A stretch of DNA of 64,000 bases, from positions 13,502,210 through 13,566,209 of the forward strand of contig NC_066513.1 of the NCBI RefSeq assembly GCF_024679095.1, read 5' to 3'. A program made the position numbers and the translations under genes. The notes below the pieces were generated by a model. That model saw nothing but the letters and a program-made list of their open reading frames with translations. It ran no database searches and was not told the DNA's origin. Shown here piece after piece: positions 1-11,620 of the stretch. Numbering within the stretch: the stretch's first letter is position 1; each line of letters begins with the position of its first letter. This DNA is from Eriocheir sinensis. Taxonomy: Eukaryota; Arthropoda; Malacostraca; Decapoda; Varunidae.

Positions 1-2
1 TA

Positions 3-1875
3 GAGGAAGCCTGGCTAAGCCTTAAAAATCACTTACTCACTCAGCAGAACACATTCGTCCCCTTGTGCGAGAAGCGAATTAACACTAATAAAGCCCACCG
101 TGGTTTAATAGCGAAATTAAACAATCAGTCAATGAGAGAAAATTGTTTTACAGGTTAAAGAAAGAACAAAGCACGCCCGAGAACATTAGACTTTATAATG
201 ATGCCAGGCGACGAGTAAAAAGACTAGTTGGTCAGGCAAAGCGTAGATATGAAGAAAATATTGCAGCCAACTGTAAAAATAACCCGAAATCTTTCTTCAG
301 TTACATAAACAACAGAAAGGCGATCAAAAGTGGTATTGGACCTTTAACAAACAGCGACGGTGCACTAGTGACTGACAGCCAACACATTGCAAACCTCTTA
401 AACAATTACTTTTCCTCGGTGTTTAATACTAACAGTCTTCCTCTCGCTACCACCAACACCAGTACTATTGTAAACCTCGAGCATGCATTGCCTAATTTTG
501 AAATAACAACCGATGAAGTCCTTAAAGCTCTCCATTCACTTAAAACAAATAAAAGTCCTGGACCTGACAAAGTATATCCAACTCTGCTGAAAGAAACGAA
601 GAGCGAAATACTCTCCTCCCTCACAACCGTATTCAATATGTCCTTGCGACAAGGCATCGTCCCTTCAGATTGGAAAAAGGCTAACGTGACACCGATTTTC
701 AAGAAAGGAGACAAAAAGTACCAGGTAATTACAGGCCCATTAGTCTAACTTCGGTTGTAGGTAAGCTACTTGAGGGCATAATTAGAGACAAAATTGTGAG
801 TTACCTTGAAAGCCACTCATTGATTGGGGACTCACAACGTGGCTTCCGAAACAAAAGATCCTGCCTATCAAACCTATTAACCTTTTATAACGACCTCTTC
901 ACTGTTTATGACGTAACCAAATCACTGGACGTAGTCTATCTTGATTTCAGAAAGCGTTTGATAAAGTCCCGCATCATAAATTACTTTACAAATTAAAGCA
1001 AATAGGTATTGACGGTCAAGTAAACCAATGGATCGCGAATTGGTTGAGCAACAGACAACAAAGAGTAGTGATTGACGGATTTAACTCAGAGTGGGCGCCT
1101 GTCACTAGTGGCGTCCCTCAGGGCTCGGTCCTTGGCCCAGTGCTCTTCATTATTTACATCAACGACGTGGATGTTGGACTCAATAACCGCATTAGTAAAT
1201 TTGCAGACGACACAAAGATTGGTAACTCGGTTCTCACTGACGAAGACAGGCAAAGCCTCCAAGAGGATTTGCACAAAATTTCAGCTTGGTCGGATAGATG
1301 GGAGATGCCCTTTAACGTAGACAAGTGCCAGGTCCTTCAAGTTGGAACGAGGAATAAGAAGTTCGAATACGAAATGCGCGGCGTTAAACTCAAAAGCGTT
1401 CAATGCGTCAAAGACTTGGGGGTCAAAATCGCGTCAAACCTCAAATTCTCACAGCAATGCATCGATGCAGCAAATAAAGCGAACAGAATGTTGGGCTTCA
1501 TTAAAAGAAACTTTGTATTCAAGAATAAAGATGTAATACTCCCGCTCTACAACAGTTTAGTCAGACCTCACTTGGAATATGCGGTACAGTTTTGGTCCCC
1601 CCACCATGCAAAGGATCGAATGTTTTAAAATACTTAATGGTTTCACGAATGTAGACAGATCAACATTGTTTATGATCGATGACAGTCTGCGCACGAGGAA
1701 CAATGGCGTAAAACTCAGATGTAGACAAGTAAATTCAGACTGCAAATTTTTTTTCTTCAGCAACGTTGTAGTGCGAGAATGGAATAAGCTTCCACCATCA
1801 GTAGTCCAGTGTAACACGATTGACTCCTTCAAAAATAAGCTCGACCGTCACTTCCTTCAACTTAATTTCAACTAG
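3..1875 (+). pseudogene. CR1 ORF2 remnant (reverse transcriptase), multiply frameshifted
   Basis: Reading passes through at least four frame changes: frame 3 at 3-160, frame 2 at 143-720, frame 1 at 725-950, frame 3 at 950-1615 and frame 1 at 1617-1875. RT landmarks are SPGPD near 555-570, YRPISLTS near 735 in frame 1, a KAFDKVP block near 950, GVPQGSVLGP near 1110-1140, and the catalytic FADD at 1200-1211. Around 1610-1620 an internal deletion joins HAKD directly to IECFKILNGF. This removes about 40 residues (the LLERVQRRATKM...EKRRLRGD segment kept in copy 2) and changes frame. The C-terminal tail then closes with a normal stop. This copy cannot make a working enzyme. Confidence 0.88.
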
Positions 1876-1934
1876 AGTAGAAGTGCAACGTTTTGGAGTC
1901 TTCTGATTAATGTAAAATCACTTAGGTTTAAGGA

Positions 1935-1998
1935 CAGACCACCAAGTCTGGACCATGGGGTCTGTGTGGTCTGATTTTCTATGTAAATTCTATGTAAA
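1935..1998 (+). other. CR1 copy 1 3' terminus: hairpin plus 11-bp tandem duplication
   Basis: An 8-bp perfect inverted repeat (CAGACCAC at 1935-1942, GTGGTCTG at 1966-1973) encloses a smaller GACC/GGTC stem (1951-1954 and 1959-1962). It is followed by two copies of TTCTATGTAAA (1977-1987 and 1988-1998). CR1-group elements typically end in short tandem repeats, and a 3' hairpin is the expected recognition site for the RT. That this one was functional is inference. Confidence 0.65.
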
Positions 1999-2193
<195 letters not shown>

Positions 2194-2399
2194 TCAAGTG
2201 ACGATGTCAACACACCAGTTCTTATGTCTGCCCGTTCTATTTCTTCACTGACTGGATTTAATCAAAGTCGACGAAAATCAAATGAGGAATAATAAAAGAA
2301 ATACGTCCACATAGTACACATTTATGTATCTTCGACCTATTTATGCATGGAAAACACAGATAAACTTGACGAATTTTGCCGAAAGTGGAACCTGACATC

Positions 2400-2530
2400 C
2401 CACACGCGGCTTTACTGTGTGATTGGCAGTCAGACCACGAAAAGGGCGGGGCGAAGTAGAGCTGTGCAAAAATGTGACACAGAACGGGAATACGCGGCTG
2501 GCGTTGCCTTATCCTGCAGCAATCGTGAGT
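2400..2530 (+). promoter_or_regulatory. Possible promoter-like patch (inverted CCAAT plus GC box)
   Basis: A small non-repetitive patch holds ATTGG (inverted CCAAT box, 2422-2426) about 20 bp before a perfect GGGCGGGGC GC box (2444-2452). CGTGAGT, which resembles a 5' splice site, lies at 2524-2530. No transcript or protein evidence links them, and chance is a fair explanation. Confidence 0.2.
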
Positions 2531-2560
2531 GAGATATACAACTTTTGTGTCTGTCAGTGT

Positions 2561-2760
2561 TGGGGGGTCTCGGTTGCTCAGAAGTAAAGCACTTCACACT
2601 GTAATCTGTGGATGCCTGACAGTTTAGGTTCGACTCCCAGAGAAGTCACAAGAGTGGGGTCAATTAGAATTACAATTCAGTTACAGTTCTTACTCAATTA
2701 CAATTTCATGGAGTCAATTACAATTGCAATGCAATTACAATTATTACTCAATTTTAGTTT
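2561..2760 (+). mobile_element. tRNA-derived SINE-like element
   Basis: An RNA polymerase III B box (GGTTCGACTCC, 2627-2637) matches the consensus exactly. It lies about 43 bp after an A-box-like TTGCTCAGAAG (2574-2584), within the spacing of tRNA promoters. Between them CACA...TGTG can form an anticodon-like stem with GTA in the loop. Downstream comes a run of imperfect AATTACA-type repeats (about 2665-2760), like a SINE tail. A functional tRNA is unlikely because I cannot close an acceptor stem. Confidence 0.5.
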
Positions 2761-2939
2761 TATTAAATATAGTGAGAAATTTTATATTTTGAATATTTAT
2801 CTTCTTGGTATGAACTTAACGCAGAATAATGATCATTTTGTTGCTTGGTGGAGGAAGGAGAAGGAGATGTACTTTGAAAGCAGGTGCTATTATGGAAAAA
2901 AACTAGGCCGGTATTGAGAAGGGGGAAGGGAGGGTCTGT

Positions 2940-3520
2940 TCACGAAAGAAAGGGACCAACAAAGAGAGGGGATGTCTGTTCTAAAAAGAGAGGTGTTGGG
3001 AGGTGTTGCTATGAAATATGAAAGAAGCGACTGAGAAGGAAACGAATGAGCTGTTGAGACAAGGAAAAGAGACCAAGTAAGAAAGAGGATGCGAAAGGAG
3101 AGCAGCTAAGAGAGGGAGAAACTATTCCTAGGAGGGAGGTGTTGCTTTAAACGATGAAAGAAGTTACTGAGGAGGAAAGTTAAGGACTTAAGAGGAGGGA
3201 GGAGAAGAGACAAACCAAGGAAGAAAGAGGTTACGAAAGAAGGAGAGAAGCTAAGACAGGGAGAGACTATTCTTAGGAGGGAGGTGGTACTTTAAACGAT
3301 GGAAGAAGTCACCGAGGAGGAAAGAGAAGGACTAAGGAAGGGTTGTGCAGAGAAAGAAAAAATACAAACTAAGGAAGAAAGAGGCTACGAAAGAAGGAGA
3401 GAAGCTAAGACAGGGAGAGACTAGTATTAGGAGGGAGGTGGTACTTTATAAGATGGAAGTTACTGAGGAGGAAAGGGGAGAAAAGAGACAAACCAAGGCA
3501 GACAGAGGCTATTCAGGGTG
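2940..3520. repeat. Diverged purine-rich tandem repeat, about 135-153-bp unit, 4 copies
   Basis: The phrase GGGAGGTG.T..T followed by ...GAAGAAG..ACTGAGGAGGAAAG recurs at about 2998, 3133, 3278 and 3431. The spacers repeat GAGAAGCTAAGA and ACGAAAGAAG. No coding potential is recognised. Confidence 0.7.
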
Positions 3521-3693
3521 GGGAGAAACACACCCTGGAGACAGCGCTGGTCCATGGGCGGGGTCTCGGGGCGGCAGAATACAAGTCTAGTTTGCACACA
3601 TGCCTCGCCTAATTACAGGTGTGCGGAATCGCTGCGGCAGGTGACGGGACGCATTACCTGCTTGATTTACCTTGCGCCTATCCGCTTGCCTCA

Positions 3694-3702
3694 TGTGTGT
3701 GC

Positions 3703-3734
<32 letters not shown>
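3694..3734. repeat. (GT)n microsatellite
   Basis: A slightly interrupted GT run. The preceding 3600-3690 is non-repetitive and holds several CAGGTG/TTACCT motifs but no gene I recognise. Confidence 0.95.
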
Positions 3735-3735
<1 letters not shown>

Positions 3736-3770
3736 GTTTGGTATACTCTTACTTTGACAATTTTGATTAC

Positions 3771-3870
3771 TTTTTTTTTACAGTAAAGGAATCAACTCAA
3801 GGGCAAAAATAATTAAAACAAAAAGAAAGTAGAGAAGAGTAGCCAAAAAAGAGGTCAATTTCGGTCAGTT
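3771..3870 (+). repeat. Dispersed CTCAAGGGCA-core repeat, copy 1
   Basis: Poly-T, then ACAGTAAAGGAATCAACTCA, AGGGCA, an A-rich stretch and AAAGTAG..AAGAGT. It shares this order with copies at 10,997, 16,861 and 24,825 (plus) and at 22,640, 28,655, 29,185 and 57,990 (minus). From 3870 to 4250 I see only AT-rich then mixed unique sequence, without a gene. Confidence 0.75.
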
Positions 3871-4254
3871 TTACTCTTATCCTTAATATACGAAAAAAAT
3901 AATTGAGTTGCTTTCCTTTAAGTGTTACGGTTCACTAAATATTAAAGGTTTAGGAAAGTTTAACACTAAGCAAACATTTCGTCTAACACAGTAAACTTAT
4001 ATATTTTTTTTTATTCCACGTTTAAAAGTTCCGGAGCGGCGAGGTTGTTGGTCCGGTAATGGTGCTTAAAATTCATGGCTTGTTACTTCCTTTGCCCTGC
4101 TTGTGTGTTTTCCCGTCACACGTTACCTGCAGGGTCCGCTCCGTGTTGCCCCTCGTCACAGCACCCTCAGGACGGCGTGGCCTCATGGGGCAGGACCCGA
4201 TCTTGTTTTACTATTCATGAGCCGGCGATGTTCAGAGCTTGTCCTCGAGGGTGG

Positions 4255-4335
4255 GTGTGGGGAGGGGGGGTATGTTTGTGCGTGTGAGGGGGGTGGGTGC
4301 GTTATGTGTGTGTGGGGTGTGTGGGGGTGGGGGGT

Positions 4336-4388
<53 letters not shown>
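4255..4388. repeat. G-rich tract and (GT)n microsatellite
   Basis: Runs of four to seven G alternate with TGTG at 4255-4337, then pure GT at 4338-4388. The G-run spacing would allow G-quadruplexes on the + strand. Confidence 0.9.
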
Positions 4389-4389
<1 letters not shown>

Positions 4390-4504
4390 CGCTCGGTCTC
4401 ATGGAATATTAAATTAGCTCCGACAGAAGGCATCAAAAAAAAATTATAATAAAAAAAATGAAATTATAATGTGTGAGTTTTCCTGATGTTAATGAAAAGA
4501 ACGC

Positions 4505-4508
4505 AGTA

Positions 4509-4561
<53 letters not shown>

Positions 4562-4765
4562 GGTAAATAAGTAAATAATAATACTATAAGTAAGGTAATG
4601 AAATAAAATATAAATGATAGTAATAATTCTAATGAAGTTATTTTGAGTTTTTCGCTATTAGTATCATCATTATTATTATTATGATAGTAATTATTCGAGC
4701 AACAACAAGTATTATTACCATTAACATCATCAAGAACAACAACAACAACAACAACAACAGCAATA
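4505..4765. repeat. Trinucleotide repeats (TAA)n, (ATT)n and (ACA)n
   Basis: TAA at 4505-4560, ATT/ATG-rich to 4690, and ACA at about 4735-4760. The following 4770-5000 is GC-richer and unique, with no recognised gene. Confidence 0.92.
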
Positions 4766-5009
4766 TTGACACACGGCACACAAGGGAAGTCGGTATAGTT
4801 TTCGTGTTCACTCAACGGCGACTTTCTTGTACCGTCCAGGCGCCAAAGGTTACTAATATTTGAGTGTGCTTTACAAAGGGAGTCCCAGGGCGCAGCAAGG
4901 GTCGGGCACAGGGGACAAGACGCCGCTGTGAGGGTCTGGTCACTGCAACACGCTGAGGCCGGCCACACCTGACCCTTGGGACCGCGTAACACACTGTCTA
5001 CTTGGATAT

Positions 5010-5254
5010 TCAACTCCTCCTCGTCCTCTTCCTCGTTCTTGTTCTCCTCTTTGTCCTCGTCCTCGTTTGCGTCCTCGTCTTCCTCCTCCTCCTCTTCGTC
5101 TTCCTCTTCCTCCTCCTCCTCCTCTTTTTTCGTCTTCGTCTTCATCTTCCTCTTCCTCGTTGTCTTCCTCTTCGTCTTCGTATTCCTCCTCCTCTTCTTC
5201 CTCCTCCTCCTTTTCCTCCTCCTCCTTCTCCTCCTCCTCCTCCTCCTCCTCCTC

Positions 5255-5300
<46 letters not shown>

Positions 5301-5315
5301 CTCCACCACCACCAT
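5010..5315. repeat. Pyrimidine triplet block (CTC/CTT)n then (CTA)n and (CCA)n
   Basis: About 300 bp of triplet repeats with drifting third positions. All apparent proteins here (poly-S, poly-L, poly-E) are frame-independent artefacts of triplet repetition. Confidence 0.95.
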
Positions 5316-5624
5316 AATATCACTAGACAGATTCAACACCATACCAACGCCTTCAATCTTGCATCCTCCTCACGCCCACGAGCTCCATGTTGTAATTGTT
5401 TCAATGCGGCGGTTTTTCTGTGTCCCTTATTAAAGCAACACGGGCGTGGCGCTAAGGGGGCGAGTTTCTTGGATTTAATTATTTCAGTTCATGGTTTCCG
5501 TCTTTGCTGGATGAATAGTAATGAGGGAGTGGATTACGAGTGTTGAATATTATTGTTTTTGGTTTGCTTGCGGTGCTGTGAATGAGGTGAAGGTGGAGAA
5601 ATAAGACCCGAGAATGTTGATGTT

Positions 5625-5975
5625 GCTGATGCTGGTGGTGGTAGTGGTGATGATGATGATGGTGGTGGAGGAGAAGGAAGAGGAGGAGGAGGAAGGCGGA
5701 AGAGAAGGAAATGGAGAAGAGAAAAAGTAAAATTAATGAAAAAAAAGCAGAAAAGAAGAAACACAAGACTCAGAAGAAAGAAGAAAAAAAAACAGAAAAA
5801 CAAACAAGAATAATAATTAAAGAAAAGGGGAAGAAGAAGAAGAAAAAGAAGAAGGATGAAGAAACAGAAGACGAAGAAGAAGAGCAACAAGGACGAGATG
5901 AACAAGAACGAGAACAAGAACAAGAAAACACAAACTTGAATAACAAAAGGAAGAAGAAGAAAAAAGAAGAAAACT
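5625..5975. repeat. GAT/GGA/GAA triplet and purine-rich block
   Basis: GTG/GAT repeats at 5635-5670, then GGA and GAA-rich sequence that yields a poly-K/E frame. 5320-5620 and 5980-6140 hold no recognisable gene. Confidence 0.88.
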
Positions 5976-6327
5976 ACTATATGCAATCCGTGTTCGAGTT
6001 TGAGTGGAATTCATAAAACGATTTGAGGAACCAGATGATTCGGGTTACATGAATAGTGAAGAGAGACTTACTAACTTTTTTACTCAATATCTTCCTCTCT
6101 CGGTCATTAACACTACCATCCGCGGCTGCTTTGATGAATGCAGCCAAAGATAATTACCCTCCCTCCTCCTCCTCCTCCTCCTCCCTCTCCTCCTCCTTTT
6201 TATGGTCCTCTTCCTCCTCGTCCATCACTCCACCATCTCCCTGACAGTAACGATGCTATTAGTGCTTCCGCCGCAACCCTTCGACGTTAAATCATATACT
6301 TACACGTCGTACCTGCAGGTCTATGTA

Positions 6328-6331
<4 letters not shown>

Positions 6332-6374
<43 letters not shown>

Positions 6375-6393
6375 ACACGCACACGCACACACA
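6332..6393. repeat. (AC)n/(ACGC)n microsatellite
   Basis: An AC run with interspersed G substitutions (ACGCACACGC). It is followed to 6600 by AT-rich sequence without a gene. Confidence 0.95.
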
Positions 6394-6609
6394 CATATTA
6401 TCATCATTATATTTTTATCTATTCATCTCTCTTTCTTTTTTCCTTTCTTTTGAGATTTACTATTTTTTTGTCATACGTAATCTTGGACATAACTGAGTAT
6501 ATATATAAAGTTAACTAACCATAAACAACAATATGTAAATAATATGATAATTATGATAATGATATTAATAATGATGATAAGCATATTCATTTTCTAAGTA
6601 TCATTTCTA

Positions 6610-7945
6610 TTTTTCTCCCATGGCCTTTTATGTTACTTTCATCCTCCCTACTCCTACTCTTCTTTTTTTCCCCTCTCATACCTCCCTTTCCCTCTCCCTT
6701 TCTCTCCTCTCCCCTTCCCCATTCCTCCACTTCTCACATCCCTCTACGTTACTTACCTACCCCTTTCTCCTCTCCCATTTCCTCCTCTATTTCCCCTTCT
6801 CATACTCCTCTTTCCCTTTCCCTTTCTCTCCCTTTCTCCCCCCTCCCGTACCTGCCTCCTCCTTCTCCCACCTGTGATAGCATCCGCACCTGACGTTTAT
6901 GTTAATTAAGGTGACCCACGTTACCTGCGGCGCTCTTTTGGAGGATCTGAACGCATCCAAGTCTCTTCTGCGTCTTTCGCCTCGTCTCTTGCATTACTCG
7001 TCCCTCTACCTCGCTGTCTCTTCTCCTCCTCCCATTCCTCCTCCTCTTCCTCCTATTCCTGTACCTATCTTATCTCCTCCTCCTCCTCCTCCTTTCTCCT
7101 ATTCTTACTCCATCTCATTTTTGTCTTATCTCTCCAACTCCTCCCACTCCTCGTTCTCTCTTCTTCTTCCTCCTTCTCCTTCTATTTCTCCTCCTCCTTC
7201 TTCTATCTCCTATTTCTATTCCATCTTGTTCTTCTCTTATCTGTCTTCCTACTCCTCTTGATAATTCTCCTCGTTTTCTCTTCTCTTCCTCCTCCTTTTC
7301 CTTCTCCTAACCCCTATTCCTCCTCTATCTCCTCCTTCTTTCTCCAGTTCCTCCTTCATCTTGTTCTTGTCTTAACTCTTTTCCTCTTCCTCCTCCTGGT
7401 AGTTCTATTCGTTTTCTCTTCTCTACCTTCTCCTTTTCTTCATCTTACCCCTATCCCTCCTCCTCCTCCTTTCTCCTCCTTCCTTCTTCTCCTCCATGTA
7501 CTTCTCCTCATTGTTCTCCCTTTTTTTCTTTCTCCATTAACCTCCCTTGTTCTCCTGACTTCATCTTTCCAACTGGTCTCCTTTGCTGTCATCTTGTATT
7601 TGCATTTTCTTCACATTTTCTTCGCTAAACTTTCAAATGCTGCCTCATTCCGCCTCCCCTTCCCCCTCCCCCCTTCTCTCCCCTCCTTCTCTCTCTCTCC
7701 CTCCCTTCTCCCTCTCCTCTTCTTCCTTCCCCCCTTTTCTCTCCGCCCCCCTTATCCCTCCTTCTCTCTCCCCCCTTCTTCATCCTTCTCCCTTCTTTTT
7801 TCCTCCCCACTCCTCTCTCCGCCTACCTTCTCCTTCTCCACTTCTCTTTGCCTCCATTCTCTTTCCCCCCTTCTCTTCCTTCTCTCCTTTCTCTCCTCCC
7901 GTCTTACCAAATACATATCTCATTCTATCCCATTTATCTCTCTCT

Positions 7946-7980
<35 letters not shown>

Positions 7981-7999
7981 CCTCCTTCTCTTTCCTCCT
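6610..7999. repeat. Long pyrimidine-rich (C/T) tract
   Basis: About 1.4 kb of almost pure C/T sequence on the + strand, with degenerate CTCCTC, CCCTTC and TCTC blocks. A purer (TC)n lies at about 7948-7977. Pyrimidine strands rarely contain stop codons, so long + strand frames arise here without selection. One of them (7258-9180) reads straight into the CR1 RT at 8000 and should not be taken as a fusion gene. Confidence 0.9.
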
Positions 8000-9348
8000 A
8001 CAATCTGTCACTGCAACAAAACAAAGTCCCAAAAGACTGGAAACAAGCGAATGTAACTCCGATCTACAAAAAGGGAGACAAAAGTGTGGCCCTAAACTAC
8101 AGACCAATCAGCCTGACCTCTGTGGCGGGAAAAATCCTCGAGAAGATCATCAGAGACAAACTCGTTAGGTTCCTTGAAGACAACAACATCATTTCCGATG
8201 CTCAGCACGGTTTCAGGAACAAGCGCTCATGCTTAACCAATTTATTGGATAATCATATCCCCAGCGATGTTATATATCTAGACTTTCAGAAAGCCTTTGA
8301 CAAAGTGCCACACGAAAGACTCCTCAAGAAACTCAAGTCGGCGGGATTAGGCGGCAATCTGACAGCGTGGATCAAGGACTGGCTCACTGGAAGAAAACAA
8401 CGAGTTGTACTCAACGGACAGGCCTCCGAGTGGCTCCCGGTCACAAGTGGAGTGCCACAGGGGTCAGTGCTGGGACCCATACTTTTCATCATATATATCA
8501 ACGACCTAGAACTAGGATTGAAATCCAATCTTTCAAAATTTGCCGACGACACAAAGGTGGGTGGGAAGGCCCTCACAACGGCAGACTGCGAAATTATCCA
8601 GAGAGACCTGGACCAGATCACTCGGTGGTCCGAAAAATGTCAGATGTCCTTCAACACTGCCAAATGTAAAGTAATGCATATCGGATCCAGAAACAGCAAC
8701 CACACATACCACATGGGTGGCGAACCACTACATGTTGTGCAAGAGGAAAGAGACCTCGGGGTCACCATCAGCAGTGACTTGAAACAAATAAAACACTGCA
8801 AGTCCGCCTGTAAGAAAGCCAATACAATGCTTGGGTTCATATCGAGGAACTTCGAATACAAGACGCCGGGAGTTATGTTATCCTTGTACAATTCGCTGGT
8901 AAGGCCCCACCTGGAATACGCCGTGCAATTCTGGTCTCCTAATTACAGGAAAGACATTGAATTACTTGAGAGAGTGCAGCGCCGCGCCACGAAAATGATA
9001 CCATCACTGAGGACGAAGCCCTGTGAAGAGCGACTCGAGCGACTCAACCTCTTCACGTTGGAAAAGAGACGCCTGCGGGGAGACATGATACAAGTCTTTA
9101 AGTACCTGAACAAGCTCAGCAACGTTGATCACTCCAAACTCTTCACGCTACAAACCAACCTGAGAACAAGAAACAACTGAAAAACAATTCAAGCAAAGCG
9201 ATGCAATACCGACATCGGCAGGAGTTATTTCTCGAATAGAGTTGTTCGCCACTGGACCAGCCTTCCTGCAGAAGTGGTTAGCGCAGAGACCATCAACTCC
9301 TTCAAGAAACGCATTGATCGCCACTTTGCTGCATCGGGAGTGAACTGA
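8000..9348 (+). pseudogene. CR1 reverse transcriptase, C-terminal two-thirds, one in-frame stop
   Basis: One frame is open from 8000 to a TGA at 9178-9180 and continues in the same frame to a second TGA at 9346-9348. RT landmarks: LNYRPISLTS near 8095, YLDFQKAFDKVPH near 8275-8310, GVPQGSVLGP near 8450-8480, and catalytic FADD at 8539-8550. Then come RDLGVTI, VRPHLEYAVQFWSP and LLERVQRRATKM. The TGA falls right after LRTRNN, and the frame resumes with S.FSNRVVRHWTSLP and SFKKRIDRHF, which match the tail of copy 1. Between LTNLL and DVIYLDF it is 10 residues shorter than copy 1, an in-frame deletion. Too short to be active. Confidence 0.9.
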
Positions 9349-9433
9349 ACGTTCCCAAGAGTAGATACACAAGTGCTTTAATCCTTCCCTGCAAGCCACT
9401 CCTATGGCAAACGGATTGATTGAATCACTGAAC

Positions 9434-9496
9434 GCAGGCAGCCTAGTAAAGAGCCAACAGGCTTTCTGCTGCCTGCTAGTCCATGTTTCCATGTTT
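9434..9496 (+). other. CR1 copy 2 3' terminus: 9-bp hairpin plus 8-bp tandem duplication
   Basis: GCAGGCAGC (9434-9442) pairs with GCTGCCTGC (9468-9476) around an inner AGCC-AACA-GGCT hairpin. Two copies of CCATGTTT follow (9481-9488, 9489-9496). The organisation matches the 3' end of copy 1, although the sequences differ. Confidence 0.65.
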
Positions 9497-9565
9497 CCTC
9501 CTTTCTATCTCTCTCCTGGAATGCAACACGACCAATAATTGTTTCCCATCAGCTGTGGTGGTATA

Positions 9566-10275
9566 GGGGGGGGGGGGGGGAGCGGAGAAATGGAGGATGA
9601 AATTAAGGTGGAAGCCGGGAGTGGAAGAGTCAGAGATGGTAGGGATGAACTGGGATAAGGAAAGGATAGAGAATCGGATGGCAGGAAGGCAAGGAGATGG
9701 GACGAAGGCAGAGAGAGAGAGAGAGAGAGAGAGGATAAAGGAGACACAAAGAGGGATAAAAATGTTAAAAAGATGGGATGAACGGAGGGACGAACAGGAA
9801 TAAGGAAATGATAGAGAGAGAAACAGACGGAAGGAAGGCAAGGGAAATGACGAAGACAGGGAGAGAAAGAGAGATAGAAAGAGGAAGAGAGGAAAAAAAG
9901 AGTTAGAGAGAGGGGAGGACAGACGGTTAAACAGGAATAAGAAAAGAAGAAAGAAAGAAACATATCGAAGAAAGACAAAGAAAGGGGACGAAAGCAGGGA
10001 GGGAGAGAGAAAAAGAGAGATAGAAGTAGAGAAAGAAAAAAAGAAGGAATAGGAGTCAGAGAGAGATGGGAGAGCCAGAGGAATACACAGGGACAGAGAA
10101 AGGACGGAGTTACGAATGCAAAGGAATGGGAACGAAAGCAGGGAGAGAGAAAGGGAGGTTGAACTCTCGACAAAGCCTCGTTGAATTAAGGGTGAGGCAT
10201 TCAAAGGGAGGAAAATTACCCTCCCTCTGTCTTAAAGGAGAGGAGGTAAAAGGGGGAGAGAGAGTAAAGTAGGTA
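9566..10275. repeat. G15 run and purine-rich (G/A) tract
   Basis: Fifteen consecutive G at 9566-9580, then about 690 bp of GA-rich sequence with short (AG)n and recurring GGAATAAGGAAA, GGCAAGG and AGGGAGAGA phrases. It is a degenerate purine minisatellite with no coding signal. Confidence 0.85.
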
Positions 10276-10373
10276 GGTTGAAAGGGAGGATTGAGGGCAA
10301 GTATAAGGTAGCTAAGGTCAGAATACTTCATTATGCGTCGTATGCTCACTCGTATTGCTTGCAGCGCTGGTAT

Positions 10374-10376
<3 letters not shown>

Positions 10377-10427
<51 letters not shown>

Positions 10428-10632
10428 CCCAATCACAACACAATATGCATGCTGACTCCCCTTCCTTCCTCCTCCTCCTCCTCCTCCTCCTCCTCCTCTT
10501 CCTCTTCCCCATCAGGTCTCCACGAAGGGGGCGGTTGGGGATGGCTTGGCAGGGGGGGCAACCTCGTGAAGAAGGTAGACTGTTTGGAGACGCTCTCAAC
10601 CCCTCCCCCAACCGTACCCCGTTTTCTTTTTG

Positions 10633-10694
<62 letters not shown>
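10377..10694. repeat. (TC)n, (CCT)n and (TTA)n microsatellites
   Basis: TC at 10377-10424, CCT at about 10466-10505 and TTA at about 10634-10694. The GC-rich spacer at 10515-10615 is unique and not recognised. Confidence 0.95.
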
Positions 10695-10996
10695 TTCATC
10701 TTCCTTTTCTTCTGCTTGGTCTACCCTTCTTCCCACCTTTCCCGTGTTTAATTATTATTTTTTTTCTCATCTCCCTTTTCTTCTTCTGCTTGCTCGACCC
10801 TTCATCTCAAGTCTTTCCTCCGTTTTCTTTTTTCTTTTTATCTTCCCATTCTCCTTTTCTTCTGCTTGGTGCCATGAAGTCGATCCGCTTGCAGAGTTTT
10901 TGAAGATATTTTTTTTCTGTTTGTGCTCTTTGTGTTTGTTTGTTTGGTTTGGTGTGTCTGTTGTTTGTTTGTTTGTTTGTGTTTTCCTCTACTCCA

Positions 10997-11075
10997 TTTT
11001 TTTTGTCAGCAGAGGAAACAGCTCAAGGGCAAAACAACAAAACAATAATGAAAAAAAGCCCGCTATTAATGAATG
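10997..11075 (+). repeat. Dispersed CTCAAGGGCA-core repeat, copy 2
   Basis: T8-containing start, AGCAGAGGAAACAGCTCA, AGGGCA, A-rich, then AAAAAGCCCGCTA. From 11080 to 11550 the sequence is T-rich and includes three loose copies of a TTTGTGTTTGTA.GGTAATTTT phrase (about 11095, 11200 and 11290). No gene seen. Confidence 0.75.
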
Positions 11076-11558
11076 GAATTTTTAAACTAATAGTCCTTGT
11101 GTTTGTACGGTAATTTTCCTTTGGTTTTATGTTTGCCCCTGTGTTGTTTTCCTCTGCTCTATTATTTTTGTGTGATCGTAATTTTTAAACCAAAATTCTT
11201 TGTGTTTGTAGGGTAATTTTTTCCCTTGTGCTTTTTCTCTTTTTACTCCAATATTTTTTGTGTGGTTGGCTATTTTAAAGCCAACATGCTTTGAGTTTGT
11301 AAGAGCAGTTTTCGTTAATTAAGTCTTTTAGGGGATTCTGCGTTTTGTTGGTTCTAATTTTCCAAGACAATTTTTCTAGACGTCTTTTCTTTAACTCGCC
11401 TCGCTTTGTCTTGCGTTTGTTCACTTTGTCAACGTTAGCTCGCGAAACAAGACTCGCCTCTCCTCGTTACACGCGTTTGAGCCTGTCAAGCACATTAGGT
11501 TAATATATATGAGATTCTTGAGCGTTGTTTTCTGCTCAAAGTTAGTGACATTTCCTTC

Positions 11559-11560
<2 letters not shown>

Positions 11561-11614
<54 letters not shown>
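11561..11614. repeat. (TG)27 microsatellite
   Basis: Pure TG followed by GCGCGCGCAC. The flanks at 11620-12140 are unique, with no recognised gene. Confidence 0.97.

Positions 11615-11620
<6 letters not shown>

Larger units (their letters stand above)
8000..9497 (+). mobile_element. CR1-group non-LTR retrotransposon, copy 2 (5'-truncated)
   Basis: Recognisable CR1 protein begins abruptly at about 8000, inside RT just before VPKDWKQANVTP. It runs to the CR1 C-terminal tail, then a 3' UTR with a 9-bp hairpin and an 8-bp terminal duplication. The 5' junction abuts the CT tract and the 3' flank (from 9497) is again CT-rich. The truncation removes the endonuclease and the RT N-terminus, as is usual after incomplete target-primed reverse transcription. 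Confidence 0.92.

Noticed and set aside
4489..5145. Acidic minus-strand protein rich in E and D
   Set aside because: Produced by (CTC/CTT/GTC)n triplets. The complementary strand gives poly-S or poly-L in the other frames.
7258..8000. N-terminal 250 residues fused in frame to the CR1 RT
   Set aside because: The stretch is a pyrimidine tract that lacks stops by composition. Recognisable RT begins at about 8000.
9148..9492. Minus-strand frame of 114 residues
   Set aside because: It is the antisense of the CR1 copy 2 C-terminus and 3' UTR.
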